Source: Hygrophila difformis
Lineage: Eukaryota; Streptophyta; Magnoliopsida; Lamiales; Acanthaceae
Reading direction: 5' to 3'
DNA length: 64,000 nt
NCBI GenBank assembly: GCA_030278955.1
Contig: JAOANR010000002.1
Coordinates: 7,119,982-7,183,981, forward strand
Below, piece by piece: positions 1 to 10,881 of the stretch; the stretch's first letter is position 1; every line of letters starts with the position of its first letter. The notes under the pieces were generated by a model, which searched no databases, was not told the origin of the DNA, and was given only the letters and a program-made list of their open reading frames with translations. The position numbers and the translations under genes were made by a program.

Positions 1-200
1 CTCTTCATTGATCCAATAACTCCAAGGTAGTATGGATCAATTATTCCTTCTACTCAGATAGATCACGAACACAGAGAACGAATATGTTTGGCACTTCAAC
101 AATCAAGAACACTGTAAGAAGGATGATGAAGAATGAATCGTCCAAAAGTTGCCTCTACCATCTGACGTCTCTTTCTTTTGAAGTGCGCCAATCTTCCTAC
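1..200. other. Flanking DNA, no feature seen
   Basis: This is AT-rich sequence without a convincing coding frame, splice pattern or repeat end. It ends at the target-site copy of the MITE that follows. Confidence 0.5.
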
Positions 201-536
201 TAAGGGTATGTTTGGGAAATAATTAGAGTTTAGCGTCTGGAGTTTGAAGTTTAGAGTCTGGAGATTGAAATTAATGGTGAAAAATAGTTTTAAATTTGAA
301 TAATAGTGTTTGGTAATGCAATTTTAAATTAGAGTTTAGAGTCTGGAGTTTGGAAAGCTAAAAGTTGGGGGAGAGAAGCTGTAGAATTTAGATATTAGAG
401 ATTAAAATTTGGCAGTTACTGTAATTAGTATTTACTATATATAGGATTTGAGGCTATTTTTAGTATGTATTTTAAAAGTTAAACGCTAATCGCTAGCGTT
501 TGTTACCAAATGCAGCTTTCCCAAACATACCCCTAA
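201..536. mobile_element. Tourist/PIF-Harbinger-like MITE
   Basis: A 330-bp AT-rich element spans 204-533 and is flanked by TAA at 201-203 and 534-536. The left end reads GGGTATGTTTGGGAAA; the reverse complement of the right end reads GGGGTATGTTTGGGAAAG, so the terminal inverted repeats match apart from one extra G. There is no coding capacity. The interior repeats variants of 'agagtttagagtctggagttt'-like text. Three-base TWA target duplications and G-rich termini fit PIF/Harbinger (Tourist) MITEs. It ends nine bases before the proposed Helitron start. Confidence 0.65.
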
Positions 537-544
537 TTTATATC

Positions 545-1958
545 TATTATATCTTATAAGAGGGAGAGCTCCCAATCCCCCATGCTGAATTTTGATTCTG
601 GCCGTTGGATGAGACTTCCCATTGAATTCCTGTTAGTCCGATTCATTGCTCCATTTCTAATCACGTGTCGGGTGGGGTTCCACCCGTTTTTTCAATTTCC
701 TTCCTCACCTGGCCATTTGTCTCCGAGAAGCCCTCGTCTTCGATTCCTCTGTCCTAAATTTCCCACACGATGAATTTCTCGCTCCGGTCCGTTCCCACTA
801 CCAGGCGGAACCCTCGCACCGCATCCGTCGTCTTCCCTTCCCACATTTCCATCTCATTTCGCTTTCTTCGTCGTTCTGTTTCCTTTGCCCTAATTCCTCA
901 CTTCGTCTCCTTTCCTTACTTTCTCATTGTTTGTTAGGTTCTGCCGGAATTCTCTCCGCGCAAGCGGGCATCCCGGGTTACATTCGGCGGCCTTCGGGGG
1001 CCGCAGGATCCGTCGCCGCATCCCGCACTGTGGTGTGGCGGTGGCGCGTCGCTGGCCGGCGATCGACGGCAGCAACGGGTCGCGTAGCGCTGTAAATGGC
1101 AGTGGCCTTCGCTGCTGCCCTCGCCGGCGGCCATGGGCTGCCCTCCATGTACTGCCGGTCGTCATGGTGTTCTTGTTGCTTTGGTGCTCTTGAATTTTGG
1201 GGATTTTGAATTATTGGTTTATTCTTGAATTTTGTTAATTGTTGTTTATTCTTGAATTTTGGGGATTTTAGGTTTTCTGGTTCTGTAGGTATGGATTGGG
1301 GAGGACGTGTTTGCTCCGAGCCTGTGCATTTGTCGGATTCGGGTGGCGCAGTGACTTCATGGTTGTCACTTTTCCTGTTCTTTTATTTGGCATTGCTGCT
1401 TTAGTTTGTTCATCTGATTTTCACAGTTTGGTGTGTGAAACGGAGTTCGATAATTTTGTCCTTATGTTATTAGTTGGCCAAGTTTATGCACAAATAATCA
1501 ATAGTATCCTCTTTATTATTGTAACACTGTTCGGAAAGGTCTGGCAGGCACAACAGCTCTCACATGCACCAACAACTTATATGCAATGTGGATATTTATA
1601 TTCAGCTGAAACATGCATTATATGTAGGCTTGCTGCATTGAATACATTATTTTGGAGAGCGATAATTTGTTATCATTATTTCCGAATGCGCATATAAACC
1701 TTGGGCTGTTCAACTTGGATTTGCACCATCTTTTTGCGGTGATGGCTGCCTTGGCCGTTTCTTCCAACTGTCTATCTGCGAGACATGAGCATTCTTAGCT
1801 ACATTTCTGGTGAGAATAATTATTCTTGCTGTTACAGATTGTAAGTTAACTCATTTTTCAATAATATCTAATTCTATCCACAGTTGCATGTGTTTGGGCT
1901 TAAGACTATTGTCATTCTAATTTGCACCAACAATAATTATTTTATTCTGAGAAAACTT
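545..1958. other. Helitron 5' interior, GC-rich leader-like DNA, no confirmed gene
   Basis: From 560 to 780 the DNA is terminus-proximal Helitron sequence. Positions 780-1195 are GC- and CpG-rich and look like a plant promoter/5'-UTR or first exon that may have been captured. Open frames there overlap on both strands and match no family I recognise. Positions 1200-1958 are intron-like T-rich DNA leading to the first transporter exon. Confidence 0.35.
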
Positions 1959-3182
1959 TCAGCGGGAGGAGTCATTGCGTCAATCTTGGTGGTCACATGT
2001 TTGTTCTGGGTTGGCTTAGTGGATCAGGATGGATTACAGGCTAAAGGAACAACACTAAACCTTTCCAGTCTTCCGGTTGCTATTGGTCTCTATGGTTATT
2101 GCTACTCAGGACATGCAGTTTTTCCCAATATTTATATGTCTATGAAGAACCGTAGCAAGTATCCTACTGTACTCCTATTCAGGTAAAGTAGACATTATGT
2201 CTTTGTAGATATTCGGAATACTTATTGTTATTGCAAGAGGATTGTAGCAATTACTTATTTGAAATTGCTATATACACCTCTACTCTTTTTATTGAAGAAG
2301 ATCAATATTTTCTTCCTCCAACTTTGCATTTTTCTCTTACCTCATGTCATATTGTCATGTGCCTTAAAAAAAAAATTAAAATACGAAACCTTTTCCTCCT
2401 TACAAACTTTTAATGTTCTTTACTTGGCTAGGGGCTAGAGTTTGAAACGTCTCGTAAACTGGATCTGCATTCAATTCGTTATACAATGATTATTTCTTGT
2501 TAAGCTTCTTGTGCTCTTAGTTTATGTCTCATTTCAAGTGTGTGAATGCATCTAAGCTGATTCTATAACACATATTATATATGCTTCTGACTTTGATGAT
2601 GATCGAGATTTTTTCCTAAAATCCCTTTATATCTTATAACACCAAATATTTGAACAGAGTCATAGACAGAACAATTCTCTCAACTCTTGTTATATAGTAT
2701 GACCAGTTATTCAATAACCCAATTTCAACTTATGATAACATTCTTTATCTTTCTGAGCTGTCTGAATGTTCATCTTGTTACGTTTTACCATCAAAACGCT
2801 ATATTTTGTAAGTTACTTCATCCTATAATTTTCTTTTTAGTCTTATGTTCCCACTGAATTTTAAACTTGCGAACAAATGACAAATGCATCTTTGGAATCT
2901 GCACTGTTATGTACTCAGCAGCAGCAGTTATGAGGTACATGATGTTTGGAGAATCGACAGAATCACAATTCACTCTCAACATGCCCCATGATTTATTTGC
3001 TTCAAAAATTGCTCTGTGGACCACGGTTGTTTCTGTTTATTTTCGTTTTTCCCTTGCAGTACTTCTCTTTTAATTGGAGCATGGATGTATATTTTGTTCC
3101 AAGGTGTACATTATCGACTTCTTTAATAATTTGTGTCTCTCGTTATTCTTATGCAGGTAGTCAATCCATTTACCAAATATCC
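1959..3182 (+). pseudogene. AVT1-like: Fragment of AVT1-type vacuolar amino-acid transporter gene
   Basis: Three exon pieces translate to consecutive parts of AVT1-type (AAAP family) transporters. 1959-2182 begins SAGGVIASILVV and includes PVAIGLYGYCYSGHAVFPN, ending at a GT donor. About 2885-3025 includes MFGESTESQFTLN and ALWTT. 3159-3182 reads VVNPFTKY after a TATGCAG acceptor. The known protein imports or exports amino acids across the vacuolar membrane through about 11 membrane helices; only a few helices are represented here. The second exon lacks a clean acceptor and the sequence stops matching after 3182, so no full transporter can be made. It lies directly upstream of the ORC3 fragment in the same orientation, as expected for serial Helitron capture. 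Confidence 0.82.
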
Positions 3183-3282
3183 TTTCTTTTCATTTAAGGT
3201 TTCCATTAACCATACATGGCTTTGTAATTTGTCATAAACAATTTGTAACAGAGAGAATGTGACTTCCTAATAGGCGTCGGAC

Positions 3283-4765
3283 ATGTCGATTTTAGCTTCT
3301 TGGTACACCGAACAAGAGAACTGTGAGAAGCCAGTTGTTGTGATAATTGATGATGTGGAAAGATGCTATGGTCCTGTCCTGGCCGATTTCATTATTATGT
3401 TAAGGTATTGCCGATGTTTTGAGTCTACAGTAAATAGTCATCAGTCTTGAGTCTTGGCTTTGAAGCTAATGGCAAATAGGAGTGACTCGTGCTATCTGTT
3501 TCATTTTCTGCTTTTATATATTGTGAAATTCATTGCTCCCCCTTTCAATTCATTTGTTGTGGTTACTTTCTTTTATGGATCTCCCAAGTATAACTGCTTG
3601 CAATGTTGTTCTGTGTGGATCTAATCTGTACTAAAATACCAACAACTTTCTCTTGATAGGGAATGGGTAGTGAAAATTCCAATAGTTTTAATCCTTGGAG
3701 TGGCGACCACTGTTGATGTGCTGAGGGACATTCTATGCTCCAAAGTGTGCTCGCATTTATCTGTTTGTGAATTCACTCTGGGCACACCAGCTGAAAGGAT
3801 GGATGCTGTTGTTGAAGCTATCTTTCTCAAAAATTGTGAAAGCTTTAGTGTTGGGAAAGATGTGTCAACTTTCCTGAGAAATTACTTCCTTAGGCATGAT
3901 GGAACATTGACCTTATTCATAAGAGCTCTAAGGGTTAGTACACTAGGCTTAATGCTTTTTCTTTTCAGCATAGTTGCTATTTGCTTGTCTGAGATGTCAA
4001 GATCACACATACACAAAGAATTTAACGAAGAAATTTCTGCTGTCTAACAACTGTTTTTGTAGATGGCAATGGTCCAGCACGTGTACATGGAACCGTCCAG
4101 CATTGCTCTCAGGAAATTTGTTCATGAAGAAGGTGCAGAGGCAAGTTATCTATGTTTGTCACTTTCTGTCATTTAAGTGGTCTTCTGTTTGTTGATTCAA
4201 ACTTCTGCTTTTCTTTTTCTTGTTAAATTTTTTTAGTCTGTTTTTCTTGTTAAAAGCTCTAACTGTCAAATTTCTTTTATGTATTGATATAGGAACTTTA
4301 CTTGGATTTTACCTGCCTGTTGTGATTACAACATAAATAGTTCAAAATTGGACTTAACTTTCTCTATTGAATTCCATTCTACATACTAGGTTGTAATATT
4401 TTCTAAGAATGAGTACTGGAAAATAGTTTAGATGATTATGTACACTTTTCTTGGTTTTGTTTTTTGAAATAACCTCCAGCCTCATGTTTTATTTACTATT
4501 GCAGGGCACTGATGATGATGTATTACTTGAAGATAGCATGCTCAAGCAAGCTCTTGACCTTCCATCTTTGCAAAGGTTTTAATAGTAATTTGCTTTCAAA
4601 GTAATAGGTATATTTACCTAAAATTATGTAGATTTCTGATATTTGGCTGCGAATTTTACAAAGTGCCTTCAGCCTAGCACTAACTGTGTTGACTGGATCT
4701 ATGGTTTGTCTGAGCTGAAAAGACTCCATAGACTGCGGAGTTCTACAGTCATGGCAAGCTGTTGA
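3283..4765 (+). pseudogene. ORC3: Fragment of ORC3 (origin recognition complex subunit 3)
   Basis: Exon pieces: 3283-3404 (LASWYTEQ, then PVVVIIDDVERCYGPVL), 3660-3933 (EWVVKIPIVLILGVATT, then FTLGTPAERMDAVVEA and FLRNYFLRHDGTLT), 4063-4140 (QHVYMEPSSIALRKF), 4505-4575 (DSMLKQALDLPSLQR), and a remnant near 4705-4765 (LSELKRLHRL) that runs into TGA. The order and the splice phases agree with one gene. ORC3 is part of the complex that marks replication origins; this central piece has its AAA+-like segment but lacks both ends. The intron after 4140 would start with GC (GAG|GCAAGT). ATG 3283 is simply the first in frame; translation from it is not implied. Confidence 0.85.
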
Positions 4766-6217
4766 GTTAGTAATTCAATAATTTGGATGTTAAGACTGCG
4801 GAGTTCTACTAACATGTTCTCAAATATAGAAATGTAAGTTTGTTCCAAATGCCCTGAGAAATAGACCTGTTATATTTTTGTTAGGTCCCCACTTTCTGTA
4901 TATTTCCATGAGCATAGTTTTCCCTTGGTGTGTTGTGGTACTATTCCTCCAACACTTGTAGAAACCATGTGCATTTCTCAACGCCATGCATAAATATTGT
5001 AATTTTCCTCAATAATTAAACTAAAAGCACTTTTCAGATAGAAACATGTCGAAGAAAGGATTTGTGTCTTTGACATGATGTATTCCTTGTAGTGCCTGCA
5101 TGAAGTTGGAAAATAACGCAAAATTACCCTATTAGATTTTAAAATTTCTCATGTCAGGTTTCCCCCTTCAATTTTCTCTTTGACTTTATATACTTTTGTC
5201 CTATTCCAAAATTGTCTATACAAATGAAACCCAAAGCGCATGAAAATTGGTATTAGAGCCTAGGTTTTATTGAAGAACATATTAATTATATTCTTTATAA
5301 TATTTTATCTCTTATTGGTGAAGATTTAATTATTTAATGGATTCATTTATTTTGAAACCAAGTTATTTCCAAATTTTGGAAATAAAAAATAGAAATTTCC
5401 AGAGAAAATTCTTGAACTTTCTATAAGACAAGATTTTATTAAAAGTAATTTCTTTCATGAAAATGAGAGGAACTGACTGGAAAGAAATTGATCCGGATAA
5501 GTGTCTTTCTTCCTCCATGAGGAGCTAAGTGTCTGTCTTCTCCATTAGGAGAAATTATGTTTGAATAATATTTTTAACATTTCTTCAATAAAATCCAGGC
5601 TTCCAAATATTTCAAATATTCCGATATAAGTTAAAACCCTTTACCCCAAACCTTGTTACGTCCTAAGGTAGGAAACGAAATAGGATTGTGTTGTTTGCTG
5701 CTGAAGGAGACAAGAATCGGTGAACCATCGGTTGCGACTGTGTGGTTGGAGGAAGTCCGTAAAATCCTGGAGCTTGAGAAACCCGGCAGCAAGGCGGTGA
5801 AACCCACGGTATGGAGTTTAGTGCTTAATTTTATTATCGGAAGCATGATGGGCGGTTATTGGACTAAAGGAGATGAAGAAACTAAAACATGGGGTCAAAA
5901 TGTAATAAACCAAAGTTGGTAGGGTGAATTGAAGTTTGAAAAAGTCAAAATAAGTCTAAATGACCTTAATTTGGTCAAAGATGGTTTCTAATAGCCTAAA
6001 ATTGGAAATTGATTTTTGCATGGCCCAAAAGCGGAAGGGGTGTTTTGTAATGGCCTAAAATGTTTATTACCTCTTCTAAATTTTACTATCAAATTTGTTC
6101 TGTTCTGCATAGCCTGAATAACATTTAGTTAGGATGACATTGCACACTAGAAGGCCATTAATGTTTTGTTGAATTTATTTGATTTATCACTTTATCACAT
6201 TGCTTTTTATCTTTCAG
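4766..6217. other. Helitron interior without a recognised gene
   Basis: Mostly AT-rich intron-like DNA. Positions 5640-5925 keep open frames on both strands (89 codons on +, 71 on -), but neither resembles a family I know. They may be part of another captured fragment or chance. Confidence 0.35.
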
Positions 6218-6298
6218 GGAATTCTTCAGCCTGATATGTGGGGTGTTAAGCCCTCTGATAGATGGGATTGGGATGGTCATTGGGCCATGATAGCCAAA
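6218..6298 (+). pseudogene. Exon fragment resembling ribonucleotide reductase large subunit
   Basis: After a CTTTCAG acceptor the frame reads GILQPDMWGVKPSDRWDWDG and continues to MIAK. This resembles the conserved segment of class I ribonucleotide reductase large subunits (QPDMW...PSDRWDWD...IAK). Downstream residues no longer match and the frame stops near 6351. It is a single captured exon with no catalytic residues. The call rests on one short motif, so confidence is moderate. Confidence 0.55.
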
Positions 6299-6401
6299 GT
6301 GGATTGTAATGATTTTCCTGATGAGGATTTATATTTTAATCTACTGTCATAGTTGTTGCTGCTACTTATTGGCTTTCTTCTCTATTTTATTTATTTTACT
6401 A

Positions 6402-6440
<39 letters not shown>
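6402..6440. repeat. (ATT)n microsatellite
   Basis: About 13 uninterrupted ATT units lie between the reductase-like exon and the next exon-like piece. Confidence 0.9.
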
Positions 6441-6465
6441 TTATTTTTTATTTTATGTTTTCTGT

Positions 6466-6735
6466 AGATGGATGTTCAAAGTAAGTGAATGGGCTCACCT
6501 TTCATGCTATGAATTTGAATTGAGGTCTGGGTCAAGTGCTTCACATATTCTGGTATTTTTCTCCTTTACAAATTCTCATAGCATGAGCGTTTCAATCAGT
6601 TTTCTCTTGTCTTATCTTATTATCTTAATGATTACAATTTGTCTTCCTCTAATAATTTCGCTATTAAAGGAAATGGTAGGTGATATTATTTTGATACATC
6701 ATGAATTTGGAATGATTTTGGAATCTGCAAAATGA
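6466..6735 (+). other. Unassigned exon-like stretch in the Helitron
   Basis: A TTTTCTGTAG acceptor-like site precedes a frame reading MFKVSEWAHLSCYEFELRSG, followed by SSASHIL and a GT. A second block, 6670-6735, reads GDIILIHHEFGMILESAK. The composition looks protein-derived, but I do not recognise the family. It may be a fifth captured gene fragment. Confidence 0.3.
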
Positions 6736-7052
6736 CATCATGCATGTGAACAAGGGTACCAAAGAAGTAGCACTAGATAGTAAGTAACCTTAATTAAGAA
6801 ACTAAAGCGACAAACCTGTTCTCAAGGGTTGGGATATATAGTACTCTGATATGTGGCAACATTTTATATATACTTTTTATACGTGTAATGATAGAATTGT
6901 GAATCTATTTAATATGTTAAAATATTGATCTTATTTTAGTTATATAGAAGTAGTTCTAATGAGCACTAGAAAAACTATGTAGTATTATTTAGTACGAGAG
7001 ATGAAAATTTTTCCCTCAAGAAAGGTTTCTGAAAATTATTTGCTTTTGACAG

Positions 7053-7117
7053 GATTTGGGAAATATGGCGTACTTGTCATTATCGTAGTTGTTGGATATG
7101 GCTACATTTACTGGAAG
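7053..7117 (+). pseudogene. Single exon fragment of a DUF1664-type protein
   Basis: Between a TTTTGACAG acceptor and a GTAAAG donor the frame reads GFGKYGVLVIIVVVGYGYIYWK in two overlapping motif parts: GFGKYGVLVIIVV and VGYGYIYWK. Plant DUF1664 proteins carry a membrane-spanning segment with a closely similar HFGKYGVP...VVVGYGYVWWKG motif. The function of that family is not established. No neighbouring exon is present, and the Tat LTR begins 118 bases downstream. Confidence 0.55.
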
Positions 7118-7235
7118 GTAAAGCTATTGTACTGCAGTTCATTAGATATACCAATTTCTTTTATATTTCGTAGTGTGAATTTCTTAAATGTCAGATCACT
7201 TTACTAGATGAGCTATTTCGACTCTCTTATATACC

Positions 7236-7928
7236 TGTAGGTGCAAAAATGCGTAGACAGAAACTGCAAAATAATTTTATTAATTTCACAAGAAATGTTT
7301 ACAATTATAGAGAATTTCAATGAATTTAAAAGAAATATGTGAAGATCAAACGATATGAGTGTTCGACTTCTGTTACTCCTTTGATTCCTCCAACCTTGAA
7401 GACGTCAAGATGCTTTTGTGCTTCTTCTTCGGCTTCTTGGAATTTCTGCAGCGTTTTGTTGCTGTAGATCTCAAGTGTTTGAGTCTTGAGAGTGATTAGG
7501 GTATGAAGATGTATGTCTGGAAGTGAGGTAGTGACCCCAATATGTGATAGGGTGCCTCTATTTATAGAGGGAAAACCCTAGGGTTTGTGGATGATGGACC
7601 AATCAATGGGCTGGTCCAATCCAAATTTCTATCGGGTCAGTGAGCATGTGGGCCTTTCATCTGGGCTTGTTCACATTGATTGATTTCCATGGACTGGCCT
7701 GCTTTAAGTGCCCATTGGATCATAGGCATGTGGGTCTTTCATTTGGACTTGTCCACATTGGCCCAATATAATTAAATCCATTTGGCTTGATGGATCCAAA
7801 TGGCCCAATAAATATTAATAATTATTTCAAGCATTTAATTTATTTAAAATGCCTAGAAAATAATTAAATTAATATTTAAATTTACACGTGTCGCATTTTT
7901 AATGGCGAATAAATTTCACGTGTTTACA
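7236..7928 (-). repeat. Tat element 3' LTR
   Basis: 693 bp, ending TTTACA on the + strand. Aligns without gaps to 20942-21634, with eight differences. A TATAAATA box (minus strand) lies at 7559-7566. Confidence 0.95.
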
Positions 7929-7941
7929 GATGCCCCCTCGA
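7929..7941 (-). other. Polypurine tract of Tat element
   Basis: Reads TCGAGGGGGCATC on the minus strand immediately before the 3' LTR, as needed for plus-strand DNA priming. Confidence 0.75.
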
Positions 7942-8771
7942 GACTTGTTTAGGGCGAAATAAATATTTGAGACGTGAGCGAGTCTCGAAATATTTATTTT
8001 GGTGCTTACCCATTTTTTGTTGGGCCTTTTTGGCAATCTTCCCTTTTTTTGACATTTTTTTTCATGGAATTTTGTCGTATTCTTTTCCCTTAGGCCGGTA
8101 CCCACGAACGAACATCCCTTTGGTCCATGGAATTTATTTTTTTCGTCTTTTTCTAAATGTCAAGGCCTTTGTGCACATACCACATTTGAATCAAGTGGAA
8201 CACCCGCAGTGCATGTCCTATTTCCCTTCCCAATATTTCTGACATACACTATCTAATTGAATAGATTTGTAGTTTAGTGTGGCCCTCTTTTTTTTTAAAA
8301 AAATAATGATATCACACCTGCATGGGATTTCCTGTATCTCAAAATAATCTGAGCAACTATTCCCTGCACCATATCTTTTGACTTTGTATGAGATCCTAAC
8401 AAGTAAATAAACAAATCTTCTTTTGATTCAAACCAACAACTGTCTTGCTCCACTTCAACGGGGATTCTGCTATATCTTGAATTAAATCTGATTTGCACTT
8501 GGAGATTAACGCTTTAAACTTTGAAATTTATATCCAAATCCAAGTTCGATTTGATAAGGTTCGAAACGAATTCAAATATTCATAGAGATGCAAATCTAAC
8601 TCCTCTATAAATCAAACCACGAATTGACATACTTGGGCTATATTTTTTTTGCAATCGAGTTCAACTACAGCAAGGGCACAAGATAGCAAGTAACCCACAT
8701 AAATTTTGCTTTCCTTTTTTTCCCTGCAATGTACGTTCCCATGTTCTAATTAAACCGAGACTTTTTTGCAG

Positions 8772-8833
8772 GCACCTATTCGGGTTCCTCAAACAGTAAG
8801 GAAAAGTTTAACAATCCCAGAAGACCCATTCAG
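8772..8833 (+). other. Exon-like 62-bp block
   Basis: Flanked by TTTTTTGCAG and GTAAAC. It translates to APIRVPQTVRKSLTIPEDPF. It could be a captured exon or a leader exon of the PMD gene. Family not recognised. Confidence 0.3.
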
Positions 8834-9231
8834 GTAAACTAAAATCATCAATTGACAGCCACTCTCCTTTTCGTGTGTTTTTTTTCTTTTCCTTGTTTTT
8901 TTTCTTTTTTTTTCTCTTCATTTTTTTTGTACCAGTTTGCTTTCGGTTTCTTTCCCTGTTGCTTCTGTTTTTTTTTTTCCTGTGCATTGTTTTTGTTTCC
9001 TTTGTGTTTCTTGCCTTCTCGTTTTCCTGTGTCTTTTGTCTTCTTCGATCAAACTTAACAAAAGCAGAGAATCCCAAACCCCACAACGAGATTTCAGAAA
9101 CAAGACTTCCAATCAACTCCCGCTCCAATTCATCAACAATGCTTCAACCCCCGATCGACCAACTCATCAACATCAAAATAAAGTTTGTCTCCAACCGGAT
9201 CATAATTCAAAGCGAGAGAGGGTACCTGGTC

Positions 9232-9453
9232 GTCGTCATGGTAGACGGGATGTTTGGTCACACGGCGCTGCCGTTGGCCTCCATCCTTAACCTACCCGCC
9301 ATCAAGTCGTCATGGTAGACGGGATGTTTGGTCACACGGCGCTGCCGTTGGCCTCCATCCTTAACCTACCCGCCATCAAGTCGTCATGGTAGACGGGATG
9401 TTTGGTCACACGGCGCTGCCGTCGGCCTCCATCCTTAACCTACCCGCCATCAA
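9232..9453. repeat. Three tandem 74-bp units
   Basis: Units at 9232-9305, 9306-9379 and 9380-9453 are nearly identical; unit 3 has GTCGG where the others have GTTGG. On the + strand each can encode MVDGMFGHTALP...ASILNLPAI, but the first two copies stop at TAG after the next ATGG, so translation through the array is doubtful. Confidence 0.9.
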
Positions 9454-10230
9454 CAAGCCTTCGACAATGGCGGGGTTGGTGACGGCGCTGCCGTTCACCT
9501 CAACCGTTACTTGTTCGGAAGGCTCGCCGCTCATCCGAAGCCACGTCGCCGCTCGTCCGAAGCCGCGCTGCTACTGTTGGAATCAAGTGGAGGAGCCGCC
9601 GGAATTCTGTTGCTATGTTCGTCGTCGTCCGAGGGGAGGAGGCCGGCGCAGGGAAGCCGCCGCTGCTCGCTCGCCGCCCGCTGTTCGCGGCCGCCGCCGC
9701 TCGCTCCCGGAGCTTGCCACGCCGCTGCTCGCCATGGCTGCCGTTTGGGCCGCCGGAGAGAGATAGAGATAGAGAGGATTGACGGAGGGAGCCCGCCGCC
9801 GTCCCGCCGTTCGCCGCTGGAGCCCAGCACCGCCGCCGTCCCGTGCGAAGGAGGGAGGCCGCCGGAGTTCGCGCAAGGAAGCTCATCGCCGCCGTACGCC
9901 CGGAGAACGTCGCCACCCCGCTGCTGCTTCGCCGTTCGCCGTCCGGAGGCCGCCGCTGGCGCCCGCTCGCGGAGGCGTCATGTCCGTCCCGCCGTTGCTG
10001 GTTCGCGCAAGGGAGGTGGCCGGAGAGGAGAGGGCGCTGCCGGGAGGGAGACGACACCGTTCGAACCGCCGCCGCGTCCGTCCGCGGCTTCGCCCGCCGC
10101 CGCTTCGATTGAGAAGCCGCTGTTCGCGGCGAAGAGAAGCCCTCGGTGTCGTCGTACGCCGCCGTGTCTTCGTGCCGCGCCGCCGTCGATCGGATTTGAG
10201 GGGAGATGGTGGCTGTGTTGTTATGAAAAA
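9440..10230. other. GC-rich GCC/CGC-repeat island
   Basis: The composition shifts abruptly from AT-rich to dense CCGCCG/GCCGCC text. Long open frames appear on both strands (296 codons +, 278 codons -) because stop codons are rare in such sequence. The translations are low-complexity Arg/Ala/Ser/Pro, so I do not call a gene. Confidence 0.6.
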
Positions 10231-10881
10231 AAATGGGGAAGCAGATTTGGGCATAGAGTGAAATGGGGCTGCGTTTCCTTTGGTGGTGGGAAGAAGAAGA
10301 CACAATTTTTTTCTTATTCCACTTTAACCCCAACACTTAAAAACCCTAGAATTCTTGACCCCAAATCTTTAGTAATTAAATTTTGCCCCCAAGTATTCTA
10401 AACCTTAGGATTTAAGCCCTAAATTTTGGAAGACCAAATTTTGACCCCAACATATTTGGCATTTTGAGGATAGGTCCCAAAATATTTAATTTTAAGTCCA
10501 AAATTTATTAGTGAACTTAAAATTAATTTTAAACAATATTTAACATGTATTTTTTGTTTACATGTAAATATTTACTTTTTGTAGTGCCCAAATCTTTCAT
10601 TTGTGGAAATTTAATTCCAAGTCCAAATATTTAAAATGAACTTAAAAATTAATTCCCAAACTTGACATGCATTTTTTTCATTTATTGTGTTTATCTTGCA
10701 ATATTTTTTTCATGTCATTCAAAAATTGCATCGCATTTATCTTGCAATGTTTTTGTTTTTTTTTTCTTTTCTTTCTTTCTTTTTTTTTTCTTTTTTTTTC
10801 GCCTTCTTTTTTCGTGGAAATAACCCCATTTTCTTGGAAGATAACCGATTTTCCTGATTTTTTTTTTTTTGCAGTGGCGTA

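Larger units (their letters stand above)
7942..10874 (+). other. Tat non-coding segment upstream of the PMD gene
   Basis: Holds T-rich tracts (8870-9060), an exon-like block at 8772-8833, a 74-bp triplication (9232-9453) and a GC-rich island (9440-10230). It ends with a long pyrimidine tract and a GCAG acceptor at 10871-10874, seven bases before the PMD start codon. It probably acts as promoter, 5'-UTR and leader intron for the antisense gene; that role is inferred from position. Confidence 0.45.

Noticed and set aside
3670..4047. A 125-codon ORF as a stand-alone gene
   Set aside because: It is one ORC3 exon that reads on into an intron (after 3933).
6402..6440. CRISPR-like or satellite array
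   Set aside because: It is a simple ATT microsatellite without spacers.
8808..9128. Lys/Arg-rich minus ORF and Phe-rich plus ORFs
   Set aside because: They are translations of a T-rich tract and look like chance.
9500..10401. Long overlapping ORFs (278-296 codons) on both strands
   Set aside because: They lie in GCC-rich DNA where stops are rare; translations are low-complexity and match no family.
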